This document shows, in pieces, positions 7,862-16,390 of a DNA stretch of 64,000 nt. Within the stretch, counting starts at the first letter, position 1. Each line of letters starts with the position of its first letter. A program made the translations under genes and the position numbers. Below the pieces are notes generated by a model. It ran no database searches. It saw only the letters and a program-made list of their open reading frames with translations, and was not told the DNA's origin. This DNA comes from Myceligenerans pegani (GTDB taxonomy: Bacteria > Actinomycetota > Actinomycetes > Actinomycetales > Cellulomonadaceae): NCBI RefSeq assembly GCF_014892515.1, contig NZ_JADBGR010000098.1, positions 28,892-92,891 of the forward strand, given 5' to 3'.

Positions 7862-10800
7862 ATGTCTCGCCCCTACCTGCGGTACCCGCACCTCCACGAG
7901 GACCTCGTCACGTTCGTCGCCGACGACGACGTGTGGCTCGCGCCTGTCACCGGCGGGCGCGCCTGGCGCCTGACCAGCGATCACGTCGCCTGCGCGACCC
8001 CGCGGCTGGCCCCGGACGGCTCCCGGGTGGCCTACCTGTCGCACCGGGACGGCCACCCGGAGGTGTACGTCGCGGACCTGGACGGCGGAGCGGCGCGCCG
8101 CCTCACCTGGTTCGGCGGGATGCGGACGCTGCTGCTCGGCTGGGACGGCGCCGGCCGCGTCCTGGTGGCGACGAACGGGGCGGAGCACCACCGGTGGCTC
8201 ACCGTCGTCCACGCGGTGGCGCTCGACGGCTCGGTGGAACGGCTGCGGTACGGCCCGGCGTGGGGCGTGGCCGCCCACGACGGCGGCGTCACGGCCCTGG
8301 TGTCGGCCGGCTACCGGCCGGCGGTGCACTGGAAGCGGTACCGGGGCGGCACCGCGTCCCGCCTGTGGCTCGACCGCACCGGCGACGACTCCTGGAAGCA
8401 GGCGCTGCCCGCGGAACAGGCGGCGGTCCTGGACCCGATGTGGGTGGGTGACACGCTCCTGTTCACGTCGGACCGGGCGGCGACCTTCCCCGATCACGCC
8501 GACGAGCAGGCGAACCTCTGGGCCTGGGACGGGCTGGCCACGGCCGCGCCGGGCGAGGGGACGACACCGGCGGCGCCGCGCCAGGTCACGTTCCAGACGG
8601 CGGAACAGGGCTACGTCCGGGACGCGACGACGGACGGCGCCCGGGTCGTCTGGCACAGCCGTGGCGACCTCTGGATCCTCGACTCGCTCGACGGCACGCC
8701 CCGCCGCGTCGACGTCACGCTCACCGGGGCGGCGCCGCAGCCCTACGCCGCCAGGCCGTCGCGGATCGACGGGCTGGCGACGGACAAGGGCGGCGACGGG
8801 AGCCTCGTCGGCTGGCTCGGCACCGCCTTCTGGGTGACGCACCGGGCGGGCCCGGCGCGCGTCCTGGTCGCCGATCCGGCGGAACGTGTCCGGGAGCCGG
8901 ACCTGCTGGGCGACACCGGGCGCGCCGTCGTCGTGACGGACGCCGACGGCGAGGACGCGCTGGAGGCGCACTCGCTGGACGGCTCCGCGCCCTCGGTCCG
9001 GTTCGCGGGCGGTGCGCTCGGCAGGGTCCTCCACCTCGCCGCGAGCCCGGACGGGGCGAGCGTCGCCACGATCTCGCACGACGGCCGGATCAGCCTGGTC
9101 ACCGTGCCGGCGCCGGGTGAGCCGGAGTCGTCCACGGTCACCGAGGTGGGCCGGTCGGCCGCCGGGGAGGCGGAGGGCCTGGCCTTCTCGCCCGACGGCC
9201 GGTACCTGACCTGGAGCGCACCGACCGGCAACGAGGGTGACCACCACCACCTGATGGTGGCCGACCTGCGGGCGGACGTCCCGGAGGGGCGAGCGGTGAC
9301 GTCCGGGAAGTTCCACGACCGGTCCCCGGCGTTCACCGACGACGGGAAGTACCTCGTCCTGCTCTCGGACCGTACGTTCGACCCCGCCTACGACGCGCAC
9401 GAGTTCGCGCTGTCGTTCGGCGCGGCGACCCGCCCCTGGCTGATCCCGCTCAGCGCGGCGGAGCCCGCGCCGTTCGGCCCGAGCGTCGACGGCTGGCGCC
9501 TGAGCAAGCCCGAGGAGAAGAAGGAGCAGAAGAAGGGCGAGCAGCAGAAGGACACCGCGCCGGCGGACGACGGCGACGAGCCGGCGGACGCGGCCGTGAC
9601 CTGCCCCGACATCGACTTCGACGGGGCCGAGGAGCGGGTCGTGCCGTTCCCCGTCGCCTCCGGGCGCTACCGGGCCCTGCGGAGCGCGAAGGGCGGCGTC
9701 CTGTGGATCCGCGAGACGGACGACGCCGGAGTGCTGGGCGCCCGGAACGCCGGCGTCGAGGAGGACGGCGAGGCGAACTCGCTGCAGTTCTGGTCCTTCG
9801 ACGAGCGCAAGGCCACCGATGTCGCCGAGAAGGTCGACGGCTATGCCGTCTCCGGTGACGGCAAGCGCGTCGTGATCCGGTCCGGTGACGAGCTGACCAC
9901 GCAGCCCGCCACCGCGAAGCCGGGCGACGACGCCGGCCCCGGCGGCTCCACCGGCATCGACCTGTCCCGGATGCGGTACGAGGTGGACCCGAGGGTGCAG
10001 TGGCGCCAGATGTTCGACGAGAACGCGCGGATCATGCGCGACCACTACTGGCGCGCGGACATGAACGGCGTCGACTGGGACGCGGCGGTGGCGCGCTGGC
10101 GTCCGGTGGTCGACCGGATCGCCACCCACGACGACCTGACGGACGTGCTCTGGGAGACCGTCGGGGAGCTGAACACCTCGCACGCCTACATCAGCCCGCC
10201 GTGGCAGCCCGGCGACACCTCACGCCGCCTGGGCTTCCTGGGCGCCGACTTCTCCCCGGCGGACGGCGGCTGGCGGATCGACAGGATCCTGCCCGGCGAG
10301 TCCTCGGATCCCGACGCGCGCTCGCCGCTGCGGGCGGCGGGGGTCGACGCGCGGCCCGGCGACACCGTCGTCGCGATCGACGGCGTTCCGGTCGACCCGG
10401 TCGTCGGGCCGGCGGCGAACCTGGCGGGGGCGGCGGAGCGGCCCGTGGAGCTCACCCTCCGGCGGCAGGGGGCGGAGGCCGACCGTCGCGTCGTCGTCGT
10501 GCCGCTGGCGGACGAGGCCGTGCTGCGGTACCAGGCCTGGGTCGCCTCGCGCCGCGACTACGTGGCGGAGAAGTCGGGCGGCAGGCTCGGCTACGTGCAC
10601 GTCCCGGACATGACGAGCAACGGTTGGGCCCAGATGTTCCGGGACCTGCGCCAGGCCGTCCGCCGCGAGGGCCTCGTGGTCGACGTGCGGTTCAACGGGG
10701 GCGGCCACACGTCGCAGCTCGTGATCGCGCGTCTGGCGCGCCGGATCATCGGCTGGGACGTGGCACGGCACTACGAGCAGCCGATGCCGTACCCGGACAA

Positions 10801-11191
10801 CGCGCCGCGCGGCCCGGTGGTGCTCGTGACGAACGAGCACGCCGGCTCGGACGGCGACATCGTCAACGCCGCCGCCCAGGCCCTGGACGTCGGCCCGGTG
10901 GTCGGCGTGCGCACCTGGGGCGGCGTCGTCGGCATCGACGGGCGGTTCGACCTCGTCGACGGGACGAGCATCACCCAGCCCCGCTACGCCTTCTGGCTGG
11001 AGGGGCCCGGCTGGGGCGTCGAGAACCACGGCGTCGACCCGGACGTCGAGGTGTGGCACACCCCCGCCGACTACTTCAGCGACGCCGACAAGCAGCTCGA
11101 CGCCGCGATCGCCGAGTCGTTCCGCCTGCTGGCGGAGCACCCGGCCGCCGAGCCGCCGGAGCTGCCGGAGCCGCGCGTCCGCCGGGCGTGA
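7862..11191 (+). CDS. Tricorn-type protease (S41 family)
   Basis: 1109 residues from ATG 7862, which begins the conserved MSRPYLRYPHLHEDLVTFV; an in-frame extension upstream overlaps the thioesterase gene and is rejected. The order is that of tricorn core protease: an N-terminal six-bladed propeller (VTFVADDDVWLAPV, RVAYLSHRDG), a second propeller, a helical core with NTSHAYI (catalytic Ser-His), a PDZ domain (about 790-870) and the S41 protease domain with the nucleophile in NEHAGSDGDIVNAA and the tetrad Glu in WGVENHG. Tricorn degrades peptides released by the proteasome into small products in the cytoplasm. A Lys/Glu-rich linker of about 40 residues (EEKKEQKKGEQQKD) near residue 555 is unusually charged. 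It ends just before a shared terminator. Confidence 0.93.
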   Translation: MSRPYLRYPHLHEDLVTFVADDDVWLAPVTGGRAWRLTSDHVACATPRLAPDGSRVAYLSHRDGHPEVYVADLDGGAARRLTWFGGMRTLLLGWDGAGRVLVATNGAEHHRWLTVVHAVALDGSVERLRYGPAWGVAAHDGGVTALVSAGYRPAVHWKRYRGGTASRLWLDRTGDDSWKQALPAEQAAVLDPMWVGDTLLFTSDRAATFPDHADEQANLWAWDGLATAAPGEGTTPAAPRQVTFQTAEQGYVRDATTDGARVVWHSRGDLWILDSLDGTPRRVDVTLTGAAPQPYAARPSRIDGLATDKGGDGSLVGWLGTAFWVTHRAGPARVLVADPAERVREPDLLGDTGRAVVVTDADGEDALEAHSLDGSAPSVRFAGGALGRVLHLAASPDGASVATISHDGRISLVTVPAPGEPESSTVTEVGRSAAGEAEGLAFSPDGRYLTWSAPTGNEGDHHHLMVADLRADVPEGRAVTSGKFHDRSPAFTDDGKYLVLLSDRTFDPAYDAHEFALSFGAATRPWLIPLSAAEPAPFGPSVDGWRLSKPEEKKEQKKGEQQKDTAPADDGDEPADAAVTCPDIDFDGAEERVVPFPVASGRYRALRSAKGGVLWIRETDDAGVLGARNAGVEEDGEANSLQFWSFDERKATDVAEKVDGYAVSGDGKRVVIRSGDELTTQPATAKPGDDAGPGGSTGIDLSRMRYEVDPRVQWRQMFDENARIMRDHYWRADMNGVDWDAAVARWRPVVDRIATHDDLTDVLWETVGELNTSHAYISPPWQPGDTSRRLGFLGADFSPADGGWRIDRILPGESSDPDARSPLRAAGVDARPGDTVVAIDGVPVDPVVGPAANLAGAAERPVELTLRRQGAEADRRVVVVPLADEAVLRYQAWVASRRDYVAEKSGGRLGYVHVPDMTSNGWAQMFRDLRQAVRREGLVVDVRFNGGGHTSQLVIARLARRIIGWDVARHYEQPMPYPDNAPRGPVVLVTNEHAGSDGDIVNAAAQALDVGPVVGVRTWGGVVGIDGRFDLVDGTSITQPRYAFWLEGPGWGVENHGVDPDVEVWHTPADYFSDADKQLDAAIAESFRLLAEHPAAEPPELPEPRVRRA

Positions 11192-11197
11192 GGCGGG

Positions 11198-11228
11198 CTG
11201 ACGGCGGCCCGCCGAGGGCCGCCGTCAG
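11198..11228. terminator. Bidirectional hairpin between convergent genes
   Basis: A perfect 13-bp inverted repeat, CTGACGGCGGCCC and GGGCCGCCGTCAG, with a 5-base loop. It lies 7 bases after the tricorn stop codon, and its right arm covers the stop codon of the convergent thioesterase gene. There is no T-tract, as is common in actinobacteria. Position and symmetry suggest it ends transcription from both sides. Confidence 0.7.
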
Positions 11229-11725
11229 CGGCGGCGGAACGTGACCGGCTCGTCCAGGTACGGCTTCCACGCGGCGCGCTCCGTCTCGGTGATGCGGCGC
11301 GGCTTGCCCGTGGCGGCGTCGACCAGGACCAGCGTGGTCGAGGCACGCACGTACGGTTCGGAGTCCAGCGGTTCGCCCGAGGTGGCGACGACGCCCGGGC
11401 CGCCGTCGTGCACCGCGTAGCAGACCTCGATCGACGCGCCGCCGAGCTTGCCGAACCACATCTCCACGAGGACCGGGCGGCGCGTGTACGCCAGCGGGCG
11501 CAGGTACTCGATCTCCTGGTGGGCCACGAAGGTGTGCGTCGTCGCCGCCGGCCCCGAGTCGACGACGGCCGTCGGCAGCGGGTCGACGACGTCCTCGTGC
11601 CGCCAGAACGCCTCGATACGGGCCTCCTGGAGCAGGTCGAGCATCTCGACGTTGTTGACGTGCTGATACGCGTCGAGGTCGGACCAGCGCAGGGAGACGG
11701 GGATGTGCAGACGCATGGGATCCAT
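11225..11725 (-). CDS. Hotdog-fold acyl-CoA thioesterase (4HBT/YbgC type)
   Basis: 166 residues from ATG 11725; a second ATG three codons later (MRLHIPVSL) is an equally possible start. The motif RWSDLDAYQHVNNVEML contains the active-site Asp and following HVNN of 4-hydroxybenzoyl-CoA-thioesterase-like enzymes. ATTHTFVAHQEIEYLRPL and VEMWFGKLGGASIEV are the next strands of the fold. It should hydrolyse an acyl-CoA or aromatic acyl-CoA in the cytoplasm; the substrate cannot be read from sequence. It converges on the tricorn protease and is divergent from the lipoprotein gene. Confidence 0.88.
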   Translation of the reverse strand: MDPMRLHIPVSLRWSDLDAYQHVNNVEMLDLLQEARIEAFWRHEDVVDPLPTAVVDSGPAATTHTFVAHQEIEYLRPLAYTRRPVLVEMWFGKLGGASIEVCYAVHDGGPGVVATSGEPLDSEPYVRASTTLVLVDAATGKPRRITETERAAWKPYLDEPVTFRRR

Positions 11726-11753
11726 CTTCGTGCATCCGCGCCGCGGGACCGGG

Positions 11754-11810
11754 CGACGTCGTCCGTGACGCCCGACACGACGTCGTCCGTGACCTCCGGC
11801 ATGACGTCCT
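11754..11810. repeat. Three 24-bp-spaced copies of a GACGTC-containing motif
   Basis: CGACGTCGTCCGTGAC is present at 11754-11769 and identically at 11778-11793. A shorter relative, TGACGTCCT, sits at 11802-11810. The starts are exactly 24 bases apart, and each copy contains the palindrome GACGTC. The array lies between the divergent thioesterase and lipoprotein genes, 28 bases upstream of the thioesterase start. Iterated palindromes there could be regulator sites; this is inference. Confidence 0.55.
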
Positions 11811-11919
11811 AATCGTTTCGTCGCCCTCCCGGCGCTCCCCCGGGCACCGCCCGCGCGGCTACAGTTCGTGACCGCTCGCCCCGAGAAGACTCCTGCACGA
11901 GAAGCTCCCTGGAGGAACC

Positions 11920-12417
11920 ATGCGCCGTACCGCCGCCGTCGCCCTGGTCGCCGCCCTGTCCCTGACCGGGTGCTCGATGCCGTCGACCGGCCCCGGCGGC
12001 GCCGACGCCGGGACCGTCGAGGCTCCGCCGGAGCCGCTCGGCACCGAGGCCGCGGGCGAGCAGTTCCTCCAGATCGTCGCCCCGTACGACGGCGTGCGGG
12101 ACCAGTTCGAGGAGGCCGTCGACTCCGAGGCGCCGCTCGAGCAGCAGACCGGCCTGGCCGCGGCGGTGGCCGCCGCGCTGCGCGCCGAGGCCGAGGGCCT
12201 GCACCGGTCGGCGTGGCCCGACGAGGTCGCCGCCGACGCGCACGCGCTGGCCGCCACGATCCAGGAGGCGGCGGGCCACTGGGAGGGCGCGGCGGCCGCG
12301 GAGTCGAAGAAGGAGGTCATGAAGCACGTCGACCAGGCGATGAAGGTCGACGACGGCGGGGCGGAGGCGGCCATCCGCGAGACGCTGGGCCTGGCGGACG
12401 CCGGCGCGAGCGAGTAG
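11920..12417 (+). CDS. Small secreted lipoprotein, function unknown
   Basis: 165 residues, ATG 11920 with a good CTGGAGGA ribosome binding site. The N-terminus is a lipoprotein signal (RRTAAVALVAALSLTGC) with lipobox LTGC, so Cys18 should be lipidated and the protein anchored outside the membrane. The mature part is Ala/Glu-rich and predicted helical, with PAR-free features such as APYDGVRDQFEEAVDSEAP and a C-terminal amphipathic stretch KKEVMKHVDQAMKVDD. I do not recognise a domain. It stands alone, convergent with the first GTPase pair 29 bases away. Confidence 0.8.
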   Translation: MRRTAAVALVAALSLTGCSMPSTGPGGADAGTVEAPPEPLGTEAAGEQFLQIVAPYDGVRDQFEEAVDSEAPLEQQTGLAAAVAAALRAEAEGLHRSAWPDEVAADAHALAATIQEAAGHWEGAAAAESKKEVMKHVDQAMKVDDGGAEAAIRETLGLADAGASE

Positions 12418-12446
12418 GAGGCCGGCGGAAGCGGGCGCTCCCGCCG

Positions 12447-14138
12447 TCAGCTCGCCGCGATCGTCGCCGCGGTCCGGCACCGGCCGAGCGCCGCGAGCTC
12501 CTCCCCGACCGGACGCCGCACCAGCCGGTCGGCGACCTCGGCCACCGCCGCCCGTAGCCGGCGGCGGGCGACCGCGGCCCGGCGCCGGGCACCGATCGCC
12601 GCGAGTACCCGCGACACCAGCGCCACCAGCACCCCGAGCAGCAACCCGCCGAGGACCAGCAGCGTCGGCCACGGGATCTGGAACGGATCGACGCCGAGCC
12701 CGTCGGGCGGGCCGGGCGTCGCGCCGGGGAACACCACCTCGGTGCCGTCCCCGGACGGCACCGGCACGGTCCAGACCGGCGTCGGCGGCGCGGGCAGCCG
12801 CAGGTAGGAGAACAGGAACAGCACCGCCAGCCACGCCAGCCCCGCGCCGACCGCGGCGATCAGCGTCCACTGCAGCACGTTCACGGCCCGCCACCACAGC
12901 GGCCGCCGGCCGGCCTCGAGCCGGGTGCTCGCGACGGCCTGGTCGAGCGCATCGGGCAGATCGTCGATGCCCTGCTGCGCGCGAGCGCGGGCGGCCAGCA
13001 CCCACGAGTCGGCCACACCGTCGGTCACGCTCTCGACGTACCGCCGCACCCCCGTCGCCGCCGCCGCGCGCACCGCCGGCGCGGGTGACGGCAGCGAGGT
13101 GCGTACCAGGTCCTCCCGGCCCTGCGGGGCACGCTGCTCGACGCCGCGCAGCCCGAGCCGGCGCAGCGGATCCCGCCGGAGCCGCCCGAGCCAGCGGGTC
13201 AGCGGCCAGCCGGTCGCCGCCCGCGCGTCCCGGCGCGCCGTCGCTCGCACGGCGTCGACCACGACCGTCACGCCCGCCGCGTCCTCCAGGGCCTGCAGCA
13301 GCGCGCCGCGCGCGCGGTCCGCCGCCCGCGCGGGCGGCTGCGCCCCGCACGCCTCCACGATGTCCGACGCCGCCGCGCGCTCGTCGCCCACCAGCCGCGC
13401 GGTCGCGGCTTCGCGCTTCCTCGCCGCCTTCGCGAGCAGCGCACGCAGCTCGTCCATCCCCTCGCCGGTCGCCGCCGACAGGCCGAGCACGCGCGCGCCG
13501 TCGAGCCCGTCGGCGGCGACGAGCCGCTTCAGGTCCGCGAGCATCGCCCTCGTCTCGTCGGGCGCCAGCCGGTCGATCTGGTTCAGCACCACCACGACGA
13601 CGTCGGACCGGCCCGCCAGCGGACGGAGGAACCCCTCGTGCAGCGCCGCGTCGGCGTACTTCTGCGGGTCGACCACCCACACCAGCAGGTCCGCACGCCC
13701 CACGAGGGCCTCGGCACGCAGCCGGTGGTCCACCACGACCGAGTCGTGATCCGGCAGGTCCAGCAGCACCAGGCCGGTGGCGTCGTCGGCCGGCGGCGGC
13801 CCGGACATCTCGACGTGCCGTGCCACCTCCAGCCAGGCCAGCAGCGGTCCCGCGCCGTCGCCCCAGTACGCCGCCAGGGCGTGCGACGTGGTCGGACGCC
13901 GCACGCCGGTCACGGCCACGTCCTGACCGGCCACCGCGTTGAACACGGACGACTTTCCCGAGCCCGTCGCCCCCGCCAGCGCCACCACCGTGTGCTCCGC
14001 CGAGAGCCCGCCGCGCTCGCGCGCCCGTTCCGCCACGGCCCGGGCTGCGTCCAGCAGCTCCGGCGCGAGGCGCCCCTCGCCCTCGTGGGCGGCGTTCTCC
14101 AGGGCCGCGGTCCGGGCGGCCAGGTCGAGCCGGCTCAT
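12447..14138 (-). CDS. Membrane-linked YfjP-type GTPase (pair 1, second gene)
   Basis: 563 residues; the start ATG 14138 overlaps the upstream TGA as ATGA, so translation is coupled. The N-terminal GTPase domain has the P-loop GATGSGKSS (residues 56-64), the RRPTTS switch I region, LLDLPDHDSV (G3) and VVLNQIDRL (G4). A helical region follows with two transmembrane segments around residues 425-450 and 490-515, linked by a short Pro-rich external loop, then a basic tail. The family is the HSR1/YfjP group of dynamin-related GTPases, often found as adjacent pairs in actinobacteria. It probably acts at the cytoplasmic membrane with the next gene's product. The exact cellular role is unknown. Confidence 0.85.
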   Translation of the reverse strand: MSRLDLAARTAALENAAHEGEGRLAPELLDAARAVAERARERGGLSAEHTVVALAGATGSGKSSVFNAVAGQDVAVTGVRRPTTSHALAAYWGDGAGPLLAWLEVARHVEMSGPPPADDATGLVLLDLPDHDSVVVDHRLRAEALVGRADLLVWVVDPQKYADAALHEGFLRPLAGRSDVVVVVLNQIDRLAPDETRAMLADLKRLVAADGLDGARVLGLSAATGEGMDELRALLAKAARKREAATARLVGDERAAASDIVEACGAQPPARAADRARGALLQALEDAAGVTVVVDAVRATARRDARAATGWPLTRWLGRLRRDPLRRLGLRGVEQRAPQGREDLVRTSLPSPAPAVRAAAATGVRRYVESVTDGVADSWVLAARARAQQGIDDLPDALDQAVASTRLEAGRRPLWWRAVNVLQWTLIAAVGAGLAWLAVLFLFSYLRLPAPPTPVWTVPVPSGDGTEVVFPGATPGPPDGLGVDPFQIPWPTLLVLGGLLLGVLVALVSRVLAAIGARRRAAVARRRLRAAVAEVADRLVRRPVGEELAALGRCRTAATIAAS

Positions 14139-16234
14139 CGGCCGGCCTCCGCACGGCCGAACAGGCGATGCCAGAAGCCACGCCGGCGGCCGGACTCCTC
14201 CTCGGTGCCGGAGCCGTCCGCGTCGCCCGGTCCGGCACCGGACCGGCCCGGCGGCCCGACGGCGGTCGCCGCACCGGCCGGTCCGGTCCCGGGAGCCCCG
14301 GCGATGTCGTACCCGCCCGCGCCCGCCCCGCGCAGTCCGCGCGCGGGCGCCTCCGTGCCGGAGGCCGGCGCGGCGGCGTTCCCGGTCCCGGCGGAGTCCC
14401 GGGAGTCCCGCTCGGCCGACGCGGCGTCGGCGACGGCACGCGCGGCGTCCCGCAGCGCCCCGCCTCCGGCGTCGGCGGAGCCCACGGCGTCGAGCTGGGC
14501 GGTGTACCGCGCGGCCTGGCCGTCCATCACGACGCGCACGCGCGCGCCGAGCCGTTCCTTGGCCTCGACGGCGAGCCGCCGCACGGCGTCCTCGCCGAAC
14601 ACGGCCTCCAGCAGGCGCTGCGCCAGGACGGCCGTACCGCCGGCGATGCCGACCTCGATCCCGGACAGCCCGCCGGTGGAGGCGAACACGAAGATCATCA
14701 GCGCCACGCCCAGTCCGTTGACGCCCAGGGACAACGCCCGCGCGGTGCCGCGCCTGGCCGAACCCTGCTCCCGCACGAGGTTCAGCACGTCGGACTGCCA
14801 GCCGCGGATCTGCTCGCCGACGTCGGCCCGCAGCGCACCCGACGCCCGCGACAGGTCCAGGCCGTCCAGCAGCGCCCGGCCGGCCGCGTCCCCGCGCCAG
14901 CCGGCGTACGCCCGCTCGGCCGCACCCTCGGCGGCGTCGAGCACCACGGACTCCAGGCCGTGCGCGATCGCCTGCTCCACCTGCGGCGCCTCCCGCGGCC
15001 TGCCGCGGAAGAACCCGCCGATCGCGTCCCGCACGCGCCCGATCCCGTGCTCCACCGCGCGGAAGAACTCCCCGGTGCCCACGAAGTCCTGCCAGCGGGC
15101 GAGCACCTCGCCGCGCAGCAACGCGCCGTCGGACGTCGCCGCGTTCACGTGGGCGACGGCGTCGGCGTACGCGCCGGCGACGACGGCGCGCAGGCGGGCG
15201 TCGGCCTCCTCCTGGGCGTCGGCGGCGTCCGCGAGGTCCTCGGCGCGCCGCACCAGGTCGTCGACGACGCCGTCCCGGGTCGCCGCGATGACGTGCGCCC
15301 GGGCGCCCGCGTCGCCGCCGAGGTCCGTCAACCAGTCGGCGACGGGTGCCACCGCCCGCTCCGGGAGGTAGCCCTCGGGCGTGAGCCCGGCCTCGGGGAC
15401 GACGAACAGGCGCGCCTCGCCCAGTCCCTGCTCGGCCATGAGGTCGCGCAGGTCGTCGACGGTGGCCTCGGCCCCGGGGTCGACCCGGTCGAGCACCATG
15501 GCGACCTGGGCGCGCCGCTCGGCGGCCGAGGTCAGCAGGTCCCACGGCACGGCGTCGGCGTAGCGGGCCGCCGTGGTGACGAAGAGCCACAGGTCGGCCG
15601 CGCCGAGGAGCTGCGTCGCCAGGTCGCGGTTGGCCTGCTCGACCGAATCGATGTCCGGCGCGTCGAGCAGTGCCAGCCCGCGGGGCAGCGTCTCGCTGGC
15701 GACCATGCGGAGCGTGCGCGGCTCCGCGGGGCCGGGTGCGCCGCCGCCGGTCGTCCGTCCGGCCGACGGCGGTCCGCCCGCGCCGGTCACGCGCGACAGG
15801 CCCGGGAGGACGCGGTCGCCGGTGAACCAGCGGGCGTCGAGCGGGTGGTGCACCAGCACGGGCGCGCGGGTGGTCGGGCGCAGGACACCCGGCACCGTGA
15901 CATCCTCGCCCAGGACCGAGTTCACGAGGGTCGACTTGCCCGCACCGGTCGACCCGCCGACCACCACGAGGAGCGGGGCCTGCTGCGACCGCAGGCGCGG
16001 GAGCAGGTAGTCGTCCAGCTGGTCGACCGATCGGCGCCGCGCGTCGCGCGCCCGGTCGGCGCCGGGTGTCTCGAGCGGGAGGCGGAGCGTCCCGAGCCGC
16101 GTACGCAGGCCCTCCAGCGACCGCGTGAGGTCGCCGACGGCATCGTCCGCGGGCGACGCGGCGCCCACGGCTCCTCCGGCCGGCTCGGCGGCGCCGCGGT
16201 CTGGCGTGGGCACGTCGTCGGGCTGCTCGGTCAT
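14135..16234 (-). CDS. Dynamin-like GTPase (pair 1, first gene)
   Basis: 699 residues from ATG 16234. GTPase signatures: P-loop GGSTGAGKST (residues 93-102), RPTTRAPVLVHH (G2), LLDAPDIDSVEQANRDL (G3), LWLFVTTAARYADAVPW and a degenerate G4 MVLDRVDP. A long helical stalk region follows, then two hydrophobic stretches around residues 507-545 (ALMIFVFASTGGLSGIEVGI) that could form a hairpin in the membrane or a lipid-binding paddle. The last 110 residues are Gly/Ala/Pro-rich and probably disordered. Partner of the downstream GTPase with ATGA coupling. Compared with its paralog at 22762-24477 it is longer, with added hydrophobic segments and tail. Confidence 0.85.
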   Translation of the reverse strand: MTEQPDDVPTPDRGAAEPAGGAVGAASPADDAVGDLTRSLEGLRTRLGTLRLPLETPGADRARDARRRSVDQLDDYLLPRLRSQQAPLLVVVGGSTGAGKSTLVNSVLGEDVTVPGVLRPTTRAPVLVHHPLDARWFTGDRVLPGLSRVTGAGGPPSAGRTTGGGAPGPAEPRTLRMVASETLPRGLALLDAPDIDSVEQANRDLATQLLGAADLWLFVTTAARYADAVPWDLLTSAAERRAQVAMVLDRVDPGAEATVDDLRDLMAEQGLGEARLFVVPEAGLTPEGYLPERAVAPVADWLTDLGGDAGARAHVIAATRDGVVDDLVRRAEDLADAADAQEEADARLRAVVAGAYADAVAHVNAATSDGALLRGEVLARWQDFVGTGEFFRAVEHGIGRVRDAIGGFFRGRPREAPQVEQAIAHGLESVVLDAAEGAAERAYAGWRGDAAGRALLDGLDLSRASGALRADVGEQIRGWQSDVLNLVREQGSARRGTARALSLGVNGLGVALMIFVFASTGGLSGIEVGIAGGTAVLAQRLLEAVFGEDAVRRLAVEAKERLGARVRVVMDGQAARYTAQLDAVGSADAGGGALRDAARAVADAASAERDSRDSAGTGNAAAPASGTEAPARGLRGAGAGGYDIAGAPGTGPAGAATAVGPPGRSGAGPGDADGSGTEEESGRRRGFWHRLFGRAEAGR

Positions 16235-16278
16235 GGCGCACAGTCTGCCGTAAGCGCGCAGGCCGGTCCCGTGGAGCG

Positions 16279-16362
16279 GGCTCGTGGCGGCCGGTTCGTG
16301 ACGACGGGTTCGTGACGCCGGGGCTCGGGCGGCCGGTCCCCGGCGACCGGGTTCGTGGCGGC
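16279..16362. repeat. 14-bp minisatellite, six copies
   Basis: Six consecutive 14-base units begin at 16279, 16293, 16307, 16321, 16335 and 16349, with approximate consensus GGKTCGTGRCGRCS. Copies two and three differ at a single base. The array fills most of the 156-base gap between the pair-1 GTPase start and the end of the upstream-lying phosphotransferase-fold gene. Because 14 is not a multiple of 3, it would shift a reading frame, consistent with a non-coding location. Confidence 0.75.
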
Positions 16363-16390
16363 GGCAGAGCCCGGCGTCCGGCTCCGCTCC

